Shown: positions 33,512 to 42,600 of the stretch, piece after piece
Position numbering within the stretch: position 1 is the first letter of the stretch
How the letters are laid out: the number at the start of each line of letters is the position of its first letter
Position numbers and translations under genes: made by a program
Notes under the pieces: generated by a model
The model's input: only the letters and a program-made list of their open reading frames with translations
Database searches by the model: none
Told to the model about the DNA's origin: nothing
Assembly (NCBI GenBank): GCA_038329845.1
Contig: JBBQNJ010000030.1
Coordinates: 1 to 50,422, forward strand
Length of the DNA: 50,422 nucleotides
Origin: JBBQNJ01 sp038329845
GTDB taxonomy: Bacteria > Planctomycetota > Phycisphaerae > Tepidisphaerales > Tepidisphaeraceae
Direction of reading: 5' to 3'

Positions 33512-34330
33512 TTAAGAATTGGCCGGCAGCGCGGAAAGCAGGTCGCGGCAATAGGCTCCGACGGCGCTGGCGATCGCCTCGGGAGATTCGCTAGAGTGGT
33601 CACGGATTCGCCGGACGAATCCGCTACCGACGATCGCGCCATCCGCCACGCCGCGCAGCGCGGACACATGCTCGGGGCGCGAGATGCCGAACCCCACGCA
33701 GACCGGCCGATCGGTCATCGAGCGCAGTTGCGAAACGTTCTCGAGCACGCCCGCCGGCAGGTCCGACCGCTCGCCCGTGATCCCCGCCACCGACAGATAA
33801 TAGACGAACCCGCTGGATAATTCGGCGATTTGGGCGCGCCGGCGCGGCGGTGTCGTCGGGGCCACCAGCAGGACGGTGTCAAGGCCGGCATCGCGCACAA
33901 TCTTGCAGATTGGCTGGGCCTCGGGCGGCGGCAGATCCGGCAAGATCAACCCGTCAAAACCCGCCTCGCGCGCCTCGCGGGCGAATCGCTCGACCCCGCG
34001 GCGAAAGACCACCGAGAAGCTAACCATCGCCAGCAACGGGATCGATACCGACCCCCGCGCCTGCCGCACCATCGCGAGAATATCGTCCAGCCCAAGGCCG
34101 CGCCCGAGGACTGAGCAGTACGACTCCTGGATGACCGGGCCATCGGCGATCGGATCGGAAAACGGAATCCCGATCTCGATCAGATTCGCCCCGGCCCGCT
34201 CCAGCGCTGGCAACATCGCGGCGGTCGCCGCCTCGCTGGGATAGCACGCCGTCACGAACGGCATCAGCGCGATCCCGCCGGATCGCCGGACCTGCGCAAA
34301 CGTCTGACCGATGCTCTGGCGTGGGTGCAT
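33512..34330 (-). CDS. trpA: Tryptophan synthase alpha subunit
   Basis: TIM-barrel lyase of 272 residues that cleaves indole-3-glycerol phosphate to indole and glyceraldehyde 3-phosphate; indole passes to TrpB. The catalytic pair is present: Glu52 in LIEIGIPFSDP and Asp63 in PIADGPVIQ. GLILPDLPP and VGFGISRPEHV complete the phosphate-binding regions. The usual loop YNPI near residue 110 is replaced by FSVVFRRGVERF. The start at 34330 (MHPRQSIGQTF) has no strong ribosome-binding site. trpB is not in the window, so the subunit genes are either separated or trpB lies elsewhere. Convergent with ddl. Confidence 0.93.
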   Translation of the reverse strand: MHPRQSIGQTFAQVRRSGGIALMPFVTACYPSEAATAAMLPALERAGANLIEIGIPFSDPIADGPVIQESYCSVLGRGLGLDDILAMVRQARGSVSIPLLAMVSFSVVFRRGVERFAREAREAGFDGLILPDLPPPEAQPICKIVRDAGLDTVLLVAPTTPPRRRAQIAELSSGFVYYLSVAGITGERSDLPAGVLENVSQLRSMTDRPVCVGFGISRPEHVSALRGVADGAIVGSGFVRRIRDHSSESPEAIASAVGAYCRDLLSALPANS

Positions 34331-34411
34331 AAGCGACCGCCGATCATAAGATCGCCCGCCGTAACCGCAACGCCCGCATTCCACATCTCACCGCCGCGAT
34401 CGCCGCTGGGG

Positions 34412-35045
34412 ACATACGCAGAAAAACAAGCGATCCCCCGATCAGCAGCGCGTGCGAGCGGCCCGCCGGGCGATCGGCGACGCCCCCGAGCTGTTCGTCG
34501 ATGCCAACGGCGGATACTCCCGCAAACAGGCGCTGGCGATGGCCGACCGTTTCGTCGGCGAATCCGCCGTGAGCTGGTTCGAGGAGCCTCGACCTTCGGA
34601 TGACCTCGAGGGCCTGCGGCTCTGTCGCGACCGCGCCCCGGCGGGCCTCGACATCGCCGCCGGCGAATACGGCGACACCCCGGGATATTTCCGGGCGATG
34701 CTCGAGGCCGGCGCCGTCGATTGTCTCCAAGCCGACGCCACCCACTGCGGCGGATACACCGGCTTCCTTAAGGTCGATGCCCTCTGCCAGGCATTTCACC
34801 TCCCCCTGTCGGCCCACTGCGCGCCCCAACTTCACGCCCATGTCGCCTGCGCCGCGGCGATGCTTCGTCACATCGAGTACTTCCACGATCACGTGCGGAT
34901 CGAACACCTCCTGTTCGATGGATCGCTCGCATCCCAAGACGGCACCCTCGCTCCCGACCGCCAGAGTCCCGGCCACGGCCTGTCGCTCAAGCGCGCGGAT
35001 GCCGAACCGTATCGCACCCAAGCGGTGCGGGCTGCAAGCCACTAA
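34412..35045 (+). pseudogene. 5'-truncated enolase-superfamily gene (mandelate racemase / muconate cycloisomerase type)
   Basis: The frame reads QQRVRAARRAIGDAPELFVDANGGYSRKQAL, then VSWFEEP, AAGEYGDTPGYF, QADATHCGGYTGFLK and HCAPQLHAHVACA. These are the barrel strands with the three metal ligands (Asp in VDANG, Glu in FEEP, Glu in AGEYG) and the C-terminal His of MR/MLE enzymes. The entire N-terminal capping domain and the Lys-x-Lys strand are missing. Only about 80 bases separate the first recognisable residues from the trpA start, so the gene's first half has been deleted. No start codon with a ribosome-binding site is seen; an open frame from 34452 could still be translated but would not be a working enzyme. 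Confidence 0.72.
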
Positions 35046-35160
35046 TTGTCTAATAATTGTTTGTTTTTGGCCGATAGTTGGCGATTGTTTAACTTGTGGC
35101 AAGAAAATAGACCATGATGCCCATTTTTTATTTGACACAACGACATTGGGTCTGTATTCT
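35043..35160 (+). promoter_or_regulatory. Promoter and putative operator region of the second carbohydrate cassette
   Basis: TTGACA (35132-35137), exactly 17 bases, TATTCT (35155-35160). The predicted start (about 35167) falls within a few bases of the regulator's ATG at 35170, so the mRNA may be nearly leaderless. Upstream the DNA is AT-rich. It holds TAATTGT twice, 11 bases apart (35043, 35054), and a CTTG-TGG-CAAG inverted repeat (35093-35103), both candidate regulator sites. Confidence 0.6.
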
Positions 35161-35169
35161 GTACTCGTA

Positions 35170-36363
35170 ATGTCCGTCCTCACCACGTCACTTACCGCCT
35201 GCCAGTCGCCCCGAGGGCGCGCCGTCGAGCGATTGCGGAAATTGTTCGGAAGTGAAGCGATCGGCCCCGGAGATCGCTTGCCCGCCGAGAGCAAACTGGC
35301 CAAAGAGTTTAACGTTTCTCGAGCCACCCTCCGCGCAGCGCTGGGGGTTCTGGAACGCGAGGGGTCCGTTCGCCGCGAGCGGAATATCGGGTGCGTTCGC
35401 GTGCGCCCCCCTGCCGTTCGCTCCTCGCTCATGGCTCGAACCATTGTTCTGGTCAGCAATTTGACAGTAGCCGAGCATGGGGGTCTGTTTGGTGGCGGAA
35501 GCGAATCGGTGATGTCCGGAGTCATCGACGGGGTCGGCGGCGAGGGCTTTAACTTCCTTCGCGTCAGCAATTTCGATGGTAAAGATCGATGGCTCGATGA
35601 ACTGCTTGGTGCCCGTCCCATCGGGGTGATCGTCTGCTGGTGGAAGGAGCCTGGCCAGCGCGAATGGGACGTGCTGGAGCGCCTCGCCGCCGCCGGGCTT
35701 GCGACCGTTGCCTTCGCGCACTCCGCGCCCCACGCCCGGTGTGACTGCGTTGGGACCAATCATCAGAACGGCACCGAGCAGTTGGTGCGGGCCTTGGCTG
35801 AGCGGGGCCGACGAAGAATCCTGCGGATGTGGCCAGTCCCGTCGGACACCAGTTGGATTCAAGCGCACGACCTTGGATACGAGCGGATGGTCGCGGAGTT
35901 GGAGCTGGAATGTCTTCCCGTGATCCCGGTGGCTGGCTCTTTGCCGCGCGATGCCCACAGCGAGGCCAACTTCCGTATCCGCACTCGCCATTTCGCCGGA
36001 TACCTGATCGAGCATCTTCAAGGTCCCGACCCGATCGACGCAATCATGGTTTCGACCGATTCCGAGGCGATGGTGGCGCTGGCGGCGTGCCGGCTTTTCG
36101 GTCGTCCCGATATCGCCGTCGTCGGATACGACAATTACTGGCGGAGCATGCCGGAGCGGGAGTGGGAGCCGGGCAAACTGTTCGCCACCGTGGACAAGAA
36201 CAACCATCACCTCGGTGAGGCCATGGTTGAACTTCTGATGCGGCGTTTGCGAGGAACGCTGCCTCCTGAACCTCAGCAACGGCTGATCGCGCAGAAACTT
36301 GTTATGACCCACACGACTTCAACCGGATTGGCCGGTCGAAGCGAATGTTGCTTCACTTCCTAA
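35170..36363 (+). CDS. GntR-type DNA-binding / LacI-type sugar-sensing transcription regulator
   Basis: Protein of 397 residues. The N-terminal winged helix (about 18-75) reads AVERLRKLFGSEAIGPGDRLPAESKLAKEF, then SRATLRAALGVLEREG, the GntR pattern. From about residue 85 it has the periplasmic-binding-protein fold of LacI/AraR regulators (FAHSAPHARCDCVGTNHQNGTEQLVRALAERG, then DAIMVSTDSEAMVALAACRLFGRPDIAVVGYDNYW). Such chimeras (AraR-like) bind sugars and release operators. The gene heads the cassette, with the PEP-CTERM gene 18 bases later. Autoregulation is likely because the promoter is immediately upstream. The start ATG lies almost at the predicted transcription start, with no Shine-Dalgarno. 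Ligand unknown. Confidence 0.88.
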   Translation: MSVLTTSLTACQSPRGRAVERLRKLFGSEAIGPGDRLPAESKLAKEFNVSRATLRAALGVLEREGSVRRERNIGCVRVRPPAVRSSLMARTIVLVSNLTVAEHGGLFGGGSESVMSGVIDGVGGEGFNFLRVSNFDGKDRWLDELLGARPIGVIVCWWKEPGQREWDVLERLAAAGLATVAFAHSAPHARCDCVGTNHQNGTEQLVRALAERGRRRILRMWPVPSDTSWIQAHDLGYERMVAELELECLPVIPVAGSLPRDAHSEANFRIRTRHFAGYLIEHLQGPDPIDAIMVSTDSEAMVALAACRLFGRPDIAVVGYDNYWRSMPEREWEPGKLFATVDKNNHHLGEAMVELLMRRLRGTLPPEPQQRLIAQKLVMTHTTSTGLAGRSECCFTS

Positions 36364-36381
36364 CCGAGCGAGGAGCGAGAC

Positions 36382-37779
36382 ATGCGGAGAACCATTCAAC
36401 GACGTCAAAGGGGATCGAAACAAGTCGCGCGCCGCCAACCGCAATGGATGCGCGGCATCGCCGCCGGGTCGGTGGCGGTGATGCTGGGCGGGGTCGCCAC
36501 CGCGTCGGTCTGGACGGGGAACAATTCCAATCCCAACTGGAACAACAACGGCAATCCCGGGTGGAACGGCACCGGCGTGCCCAATGGCGTGGGCGCGGTC
36601 GCCACCAAGTCGGACAGCACCAGCGCGACCATCCTCCAGAACCTCGGCTCCGCCGTCACCCTCGGAGAGTTCTCCTACACCGGTTCGGGGGCGCGCTTCG
36701 ATATCAACGGAGACAGCGCCAATGCGTTGATCTTCGACAACGGCGGATCGGGCGCCCTCATCAGCAACTCCGGCGCCGGAGCCGCCTCGCGCATCGACTT
36801 GGGCACTTCGGTTTCCCTCACGCTGAACGACAACCTGCGCATCAGCAACACCAGCGGCAGCGGCGGCGGAACCAGCACCTCGATCGGGATCACCTCGATC
36901 ATCAGCGGAACGGGCCGGGCCGTCACCGTCAGCAACAATCACGACAGCGTGGTCGCCGGCGCGATCAACATCGGCGGTATTAACACCTTCACCGGCAGCG
37001 TCCTGGTTGAAAAAGGTGCCTTGGCGATCGCCGGCGGAACGTCCTCGAAGTCCGGGTTGGGCGATGCCGCCAACGCCGTCACGCTCGGCAGCGCCGGCAA
37101 CGGCAATGCGTCGATTATCTCAACCGGCAGCGTCACGATCATCCCGCAGGCCATTACCGTCACCTCGGGAACGGGCGGGACGTTGGTGCTGGGCTCGAGC
37201 AACCCCGGTACTACCGATTCCGAGTTCTCGGGCACGATCGCGCTCGGCGGCGACCTGAGCATCACCAGCGCCAAGACTGGCGCGGGCGTGGTCAAGTTCA
37301 GCAACGTGATTTCCGGAAACGGAACCTTGACGAAAATCGGGTCGGGCGCCGCCACCCTCAGTGGCGTGAACACCTACACCGGCAACACCAACGTCGATGA
37401 CGGCTCGCTGGGCCTCCTTAGCGGCGGCGAGCTGCGATTCAAGATCCAGAACGCCAACGCCAGCAACTCGATCATCGGCGACAGCACCGTCAGCCTCAAT
37501 GGAATCTTCCGGCTGAATGTCGGCACGCTCACCGCTTCCATGGGCACATGGAACCTCGTGAACGTGAACACCCTCACCGAAAGTTTTGGTGGGAGCTTCA
37601 ACCTCGCCTTCGTCGGCGGGCCGACCTTCAGCAATGCCGGTGGCGGGGTCTACACCAGCGGCGACTGGTCTTTCAGCACGGTCAACGGCAACCTGACGCT
37701 GATCCCCGAGCCGGGTTCGCTGTCGCTGCTCAGTACGATGCTGGGTGGCTTGCTCTGGCGGCGATCGCGCCGTGTCTAG
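36382..37779 (+). CDS. PEP-CTERM protein with autotransporter-type beta repeats
   Basis: Exported protein of 465 residues. A basic N-terminus precedes a signal helix (about 24-42, GIAAGSVAVMLGGVATASV). The body is Gly/Ser/Asn/Thr-rich with autotransporter-associated strand motifs, for example NGTLTKIGSGAATLSGVNTY, then TGNTNVDDGSL. The C-terminus is a PEP-CTERM signal: IPEPGS, hydrophobic stretch, RRSRRV. Expected fate is exosortase processing and surface or matrix display. A GAGGAG site lies upstream. Second gene of the cassette, counterpart of 6319-7659 in the first cassette, although sequence similarity is limited to the sorting signal and composition. Confidence 0.87.
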   Translation: MRRTIQRRQRGSKQVARRQPQWMRGIAAGSVAVMLGGVATASVWTGNNSNPNWNNNGNPGWNGTGVPNGVGAVATKSDSTSATILQNLGSAVTLGEFSYTGSGARFDINGDSANALIFDNGGSGALISNSGAGAASRIDLGTSVSLTLNDNLRISNTSGSGGGTSTSIGITSIISGTGRAVTVSNNHDSVVAGAINIGGINTFTGSVLVEKGALAIAGGTSSKSGLGDAANAVTLGSAGNGNASIISTGSVTIIPQAITVTSGTGGTLVLGSSNPGTTDSEFSGTIALGGDLSITSAKTGAGVVKFSNVISGNGTLTKIGSGAATLSGVNTYTGNTNVDDGSLGLLSGGELRFKIQNANASNSIIGDSTVSLNGIFRLNVGTLTASMGTWNLVNVNTLTESFGGSFNLAFVGGPTFSNAGGGVYTSGDWSFSTVNGNLTLIPEPGSLSLLSTMLGGLLWRRSRRV

Positions 37780-37807
37780 TCGAAACCGTCGCCTTGACGA
37801 CGCGTTT

Positions 37808-37845
37808 GCCGCCGCTTACCCGGCGGCGATTCATCCTGTTGAATC
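37808..37845 (+). terminator. Double hairpin between PEP-CTERM and pseudopilin genes
   Basis: GCCGCCG/CGGCGGC (37808-37827, 6-base loop) is followed at once by GATTCA/TGAATC (37828-37845, 6-base loop). There is no T-tract. It probably stabilises the upstream message or partly stops read-through, giving more PEP-CTERM protein than downstream products. Confidence 0.4.
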
Positions 37846-37889
37846 GACCCCGCGTTTCTCATCTGGAAAAGGCTTACGGAGGTCATGCC

Positions 37890-38699
37890 ATGCGAAACTC
37901 AAGGCCCGCGTTTACGTTGGTGGAATTGCTTGTCGTGATCGGTGTCATCGCCGTCTTGATTGCCATGCTTCTGCCGGCCCTGAACAAGGCCCGCATGGCC
38001 GCGCAGAACCTGGCATGCGCCAGCAATCTCCGGCAGATCGGCATGGCGCTGGTAATGTACCAGGCGGACCACCGCCACTTGATGTACGCCGCCAACGATA
38101 CGATCCTCGGCGGGCCAACCCACGCCCGCTACCTCAACAGCCGCTGGGTGCGACTGGGGGTGCTGGTGGACGAGGGGTACATCCGCGGCGGGCTTGGCCC
38201 CTATGGGGGAAGCAAAGTCCTACTCTGCCCGATTTATGACGACCGCCGGCCCGAGGAGGGGTCGGACATGTGGCTCAAGGCCACCGGTACCAGCCCGATC
38301 CGCGTGGGGTATTCGCTGCGCATTCTCGAGCAGCCGGGGCTGACCGCGGGCGACAACCTCTACTCGCGCCTGCACAGCATGAAGCTCATCACCATCCCGC
38401 CTTACAACGGGAGGGTCGAGGTCTGGCAGAGCCGGGTGATCATCGTCAGCGACAAGATCGATTACGAAAGCGTCCGCCCGGAGAGCCGTTATCATGCCTA
38501 CTACGCCCAGAACGGCACGAACGGCTACAACTTCCTATTCACCGACGGGTCGGTAGAACACCTTCCTCTCTCGGCGTTCCGGATCGGCAATGCTTCGGTG
38601 GGGGTGGTCGGATCCGACCTGATCTCCCCAACCGGGCGCACCGCGGGAATGCGCGAGTTCTTTTCCAACGCCGATCGTCTTTTCGGCATTGTGCAATGA
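37890..38699 (+). CDS. Prepilin-like (pseudopilin) protein with H-X9-DG type C-terminus
   Basis: Protein of 269 residues. The leader FTLVELLVVIGVIAVLIAMLLPALNKAR begins about eight residues from the start, with the +5 Glu typical of pseudopilins. The C-terminus has the planctomycete H-X9-DG-like element (GTNGYNFLFTDGSVEHL). The start at 37890 is fixed by GGAGG eight bases upstream. Its stop overlaps the next gene's start as ATGA, implying translational coupling to the CBM9-like lipoprotein. It is the counterpart of the pseudopilin at 2942-3745; both sit with a PEP-CTERM and a glycoside-hydrolase gene. Confidence 0.9.
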   Translation: MRNSRPAFTLVELLVVIGVIAVLIAMLLPALNKARMAAQNLACASNLRQIGMALVMYQADHRHLMYAANDTILGGPTHARYLNSRWVRLGVLVDEGYIRGGLGPYGGSKVLLCPIYDDRRPEEGSDMWLKATGTSPIRVGYSLRILEQPGLTAGDNLYSRLHSMKLITIPPYNGRVEVWQSRVIIVSDKIDYESVRPESRYHAYYAQNGTNGYNFLFTDGSVEHLPLSAFRIGNASVGVVGSDLISPTGRTAGMREFFSNADRLFGIVQ

Positions 38700-39601
38700 T
38701 AAGAGACGTTCCGATTTACAGGTCTCGTCTTGCCCGCCAGGTCGCCGGGACCGCCCTTCTGTCGATCTGTGTGGGCTGCCGGCTGTCGTCGCCGGTCCGT
38801 CCCGAAGCAGGCGTTGCCGGCGCGGCGGTGACGGCCCCGACCGCCAAATCGGATCGGCCGGTGCCGGAACTGACTGTTCCGACAATTCGGATTCCCCGAA
38901 CAACGCAATCACCCTCCCTGACGGCGGACGTGAATGATCCCGCGTGGGCCGGCGCGGCGACAATCCCGACCCTGGGCCTGCCCTTCGGCGCGCCGGCATC
39001 GCAAACCCCGTTGCCCACCGAAGTGAAGCTGCTGTGGGACTCGCAGTGGCTCTATGTGCGCTTCATCTGCACCGGGCCGGAACCATACGCCCCATTTGGC
39101 CAGACTCGCGACGCCAGGCACTACCAGGGAGATGTGGCCGAGATTTTTCTTGAGCCCGTCGGAGATGGCCGTCAATATTTCGAGGTGCAACTCTCCCCCG
39201 CCGGCGGCGTGTTCGACCAGAATACACTGCTCACTGGCGAGGCGCGGTCGGACGCACGCGGCCGGTTGGTGCCGCAGGTATTGGCCAAGGACTATTGGCC
39301 AAACCCCGATTACACCATGCCCGAGTTGCGCACCGCCGCGAGCGTGGCACGCCGGGGGGATCGATATGTTTGGATCGCCGATTTTGCCTTGCCCGCCGCC
39401 GCGGCGCTGAAGCGCACTGGCGCCAAGGCATATCACCCGATGACGCTGCGGATGAACCTGTTGCGTTATCACCACAGCGGTCCAGTCACGGACAAGACGC
39501 GGAAACTGCTCGCCATGAACTGGGCACCGGTGACGCAGGGATGCCCTCATCAATCTCCCGCCGCAATGGGAAAGGTCGAACTGATCGACGCCCGCGAATA
39601 G
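38696..39601 (+). CDS. Lipoprotein with CBM9-like carbohydrate-binding domain
   Basis: Protein of 301 residues. The N-terminal hydrophobic segment ends in SICVGC, a plausible lipobox, so the protein is probably lipid-anchored. Residues about 60-290 resemble family 9 carbohydrate-binding modules: DPAWAGAATIP, VKLLWDSQWLYVRFICTG, YQGDVAEIFLEPVGDGRQYFEVQLSPAG and, near the end, MTLRMNLLRYHHSGP. It likely captures polysaccharide at the cell surface for the hydrolase encoded next. The start codon overlaps the pseudopilin stop. The next gene follows after 22 bases. Confidence 0.82.
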   Translation: MIRDVPIYRSRLARQVAGTALLSICVGCRLSSPVRPEAGVAGAAVTAPTAKSDRPVPELTVPTIRIPRTTQSPSLTADVNDPAWAGAATIPTLGLPFGAPASQTPLPTEVKLLWDSQWLYVRFICTGPEPYAPFGQTRDARHYQGDVAEIFLEPVGDGRQYFEVQLSPAGGVFDQNTLLTGEARSDARGRLVPQVLAKDYWPNPDYTMPELRTAASVARRGDRYVWIADFALPAAAALKRTGAKAYHPMTLRMNLLRYHHSGPVTDKTRKLLAMNWAPVTQGCPHQSPAAMGKVELIDARE

Positions 39602-39623
39602 GCGTCGCCGGAGGAAAGGCCGC

Positions 39624-42600
39624 ATGAAATTCGTTGCATCGATCCATGGGTTGGCGCTTTTGCTGACGGGACTGTTCTGTTCGGCGACGATTCTCGCTCA
39701 GCCGCTGGTGCCGTTTGGAGAAGGCGTTGCGGTGAAGCCAGGCGACATCAAACCGAAGAACGCCCAGTCGGTCGCCATCGAGTGCTTCGGCCCGGAGATG
39801 GCCTCGCGCTGGGAGGTGGAATCGCCGGCACCGGACCAGACCACGCCGCCTTTTGCGATTGAAGATCAGGATGGACGAAAATCACTTCGCATCGAAACCG
39901 CCGCTCTGACGCCCAACCGCTCGACCGTGCGCATTCTCCTGCCCGGCGACGGTCCAGCCAACGGAGACGTCTGGGCAAGGATACAGGCCGGGTACATCTC
40001 GTTTCTTTGCTCAAGCCAGAAGCCAGCGACCCTGAGCTTGCATCTGCTTCAGCGAGGCAAGAGCGCCGGAAGCTACCAGGCTCGCTTTTCGGCCGAGCCG
40101 GGAGAGTGGCGGCGAATAATTCTGCCGATCGATCAGTTCGGCCTGAGAAGTTTCCGCAACGTCGCGGGAATCGGCTTTCGCGTTGTGCGCGCTGACGAAG
40201 GCACCAACGTGTCGATCAGCGATCTTCGCGTGGGCAGCGTGCCCTATACGGACGATTCATGGAAGTCGCGCCGGGTAGCGATCAGTTTGGCCGGAGAGTG
40301 GCGGTTCGCCGTCGATCCGGCCGAGCGGGGAATGCAGGAGACGTGGCACGCCGATCGTTTCGACGACTCGGCATGGAAGGTTTTGCGGGCCGGGCTTCCC
40401 TGGGAGGCGCAAGGGATCGATCATTACGGTTGGGGCTGGTATCGCCAGCAGATTTTCGTGCCTAAGGAGCTCGAGGGTGTGCCGATGTCGCTGACCTTGG
40501 CCAAGATCGCTTCCGATGACGACGCCTGGTTCAACGGCCGGCGAGTCGGGGGGTGGAGCGGCGAGTACAAGTACGAAAACCAGTTGCTCCGATCCTACAC
40601 GATCCCCGCCGAGCAGATCCGCTACGGCCAGAACAACTCGATCGCGCTTCGCTTCTGGGGTGGCGATCTGTCGTTCATCGGGAAAAAGAGCGGGCTGGTC
40701 AGCGGCCCGCTGGTCGCCGAGCTCGACCCGTATCGCCCGCGCATGCGCGTCCCGGGCGGCAAGGCGGTCCCGGCCGAATTGTTCGACTTGAGTGACGCCC
40801 AGCACGGCATGCCGTTGGAGATCGTCTTCCCATTTCCCGCCGAAATGGCGCGCGAGCCCGGCGTGGTACTCAACTACCGCCTGAGCGACGCGCTCGGCAA
40901 TGGAATTCAGAGCGGCCGAGTCCCCCTGGCCGCACCCGCCACAGGGCCCGCCGAGGCGGTGGTGGCGATCGATCGCCAGACCTCCCAGATCCTTTATCTT
41001 CGCGGCAGATTGCGGGCCACGTTGATCCTCGAGGATGCCGCGGGCCGACCGCTCTACATCGGCAGCCGCGCGTTCGATCAGCTTTCGTTCGCCCGCCGCG
41101 ATTTGACCCCGCTCGCGGAGCTGCCCCAGACTGTTGAGCCCACTCCCTACGGTCAGCTCAAACTCATCGACGAGATCGACTGCTCGGCCCCGTTGGCCGA
41201 CGAAGCACATCCCTATCTACAGAGCGGTTACGATCATGCGCTGTTGCGCATGACCCCCGGGGGGCCGGTGGACGTGAAGGTGCGCCCAATCCTGGGAAAG
41301 CCCGCCCGCGAAACGCCGTTCGGATGGTTCGCCTACCGGATCGGACGCGGCAAACTGAAACCGCACTCGATGTACCTGCTGCGCATCGAGTATCCCGAAG
41401 ATCAGCCACGCTTCGCCGCCGTCGAGGTGCAGACGGGACAGAACTACATGGACATCGGCTGGAAAAACGGGGTGGGCAAGGACGACGTCTACGACAACTG
41501 GCCCTTGAGCCGGAGTTGGCAGTGGTTCGACGTGATCGTCCCCCTGGATGACCAGACGGTAGGCACCGGAGGCACGGGATCAGCGGCGGCGGAAAACGGA
41601 TTCTGGATCTACTTCATGAACAAGATGAAGCCCGGGGTCTATTACTCGATGTGGTCGGCCGGGCCGGCAGTGGGACGCATCAAACTTTACGAGATCGACG
41701 CCGAGAAGAATGCCCCCGTGATCGAACGTCCGAAAGGCCTTCCCTCGCGGATACTCTCATTCGACTGGGAGCGACAGCCCGACCACCACCCCGACGATCT
41801 TGTGCGATACGCCAAGCTGATGGGATACAACGCCATCTCCCCGGTAATCCTCAAGTGGGCGTTCGCCAACTACAGCGATCCCCTCAATGGCTATCGCCCG
41901 ATCGTTATCGACGACCGCGACTACTGGGCGGGCAAGGATTATGACCCGGCAAAGGGACAGGACGCGACCTCACCGATCCCGCTGCGGCAATCCCAGCACG
42001 CGCGCTACCTTCAAGCGACGAAGGAATACGGCGTCCGCTACATTCCTCGCATCGAATGGGGCGGATCGCTTGACCTGCCAAAGCAAGCGTGGGCGATGGA
42101 CGTCAACGGTGAGCCGACCAAGCCGAACCGCTTCGCCAAGTGGTGTACCAACCTGCTGCATCCCGCCGCGTGGGACGACCTCCAGAAGCTGATGGAGCAT
42201 CTGATCAAGCCGTACGCCAAAGACAACCCCCAACTCTCCGGGGTGCTGTGGCGCATCCGCAGCAATCGCCTGCCGATCAGCTACGGACCGGACGACATCA
42301 GACTATTCTCCAGCGAGACGGGCACGCCCCTGCCCCTCGGTGCCGAGGCCCAGTGGGCGGCATGGGCGGCAGGTGAGATAAAAGCCAAGTACGACGCGTG
42401 GTGGCACGAAAAACGCGCCCGGTTCCATGCCCGCCTGGTCAATCTGCTCAAGAGCTACCGCGATGATCTTGCTGTCTACTACTACAACTGGGACGGTGAT
42501 AAATTCAGCCTCATCGAGCCGGATCTCACAGCCTGGGCGTTCGTTCAAAACGTGGTGAAGACCGATGGCACGGGCGGAAAGGCCGCCTATCTGCGAGAAC

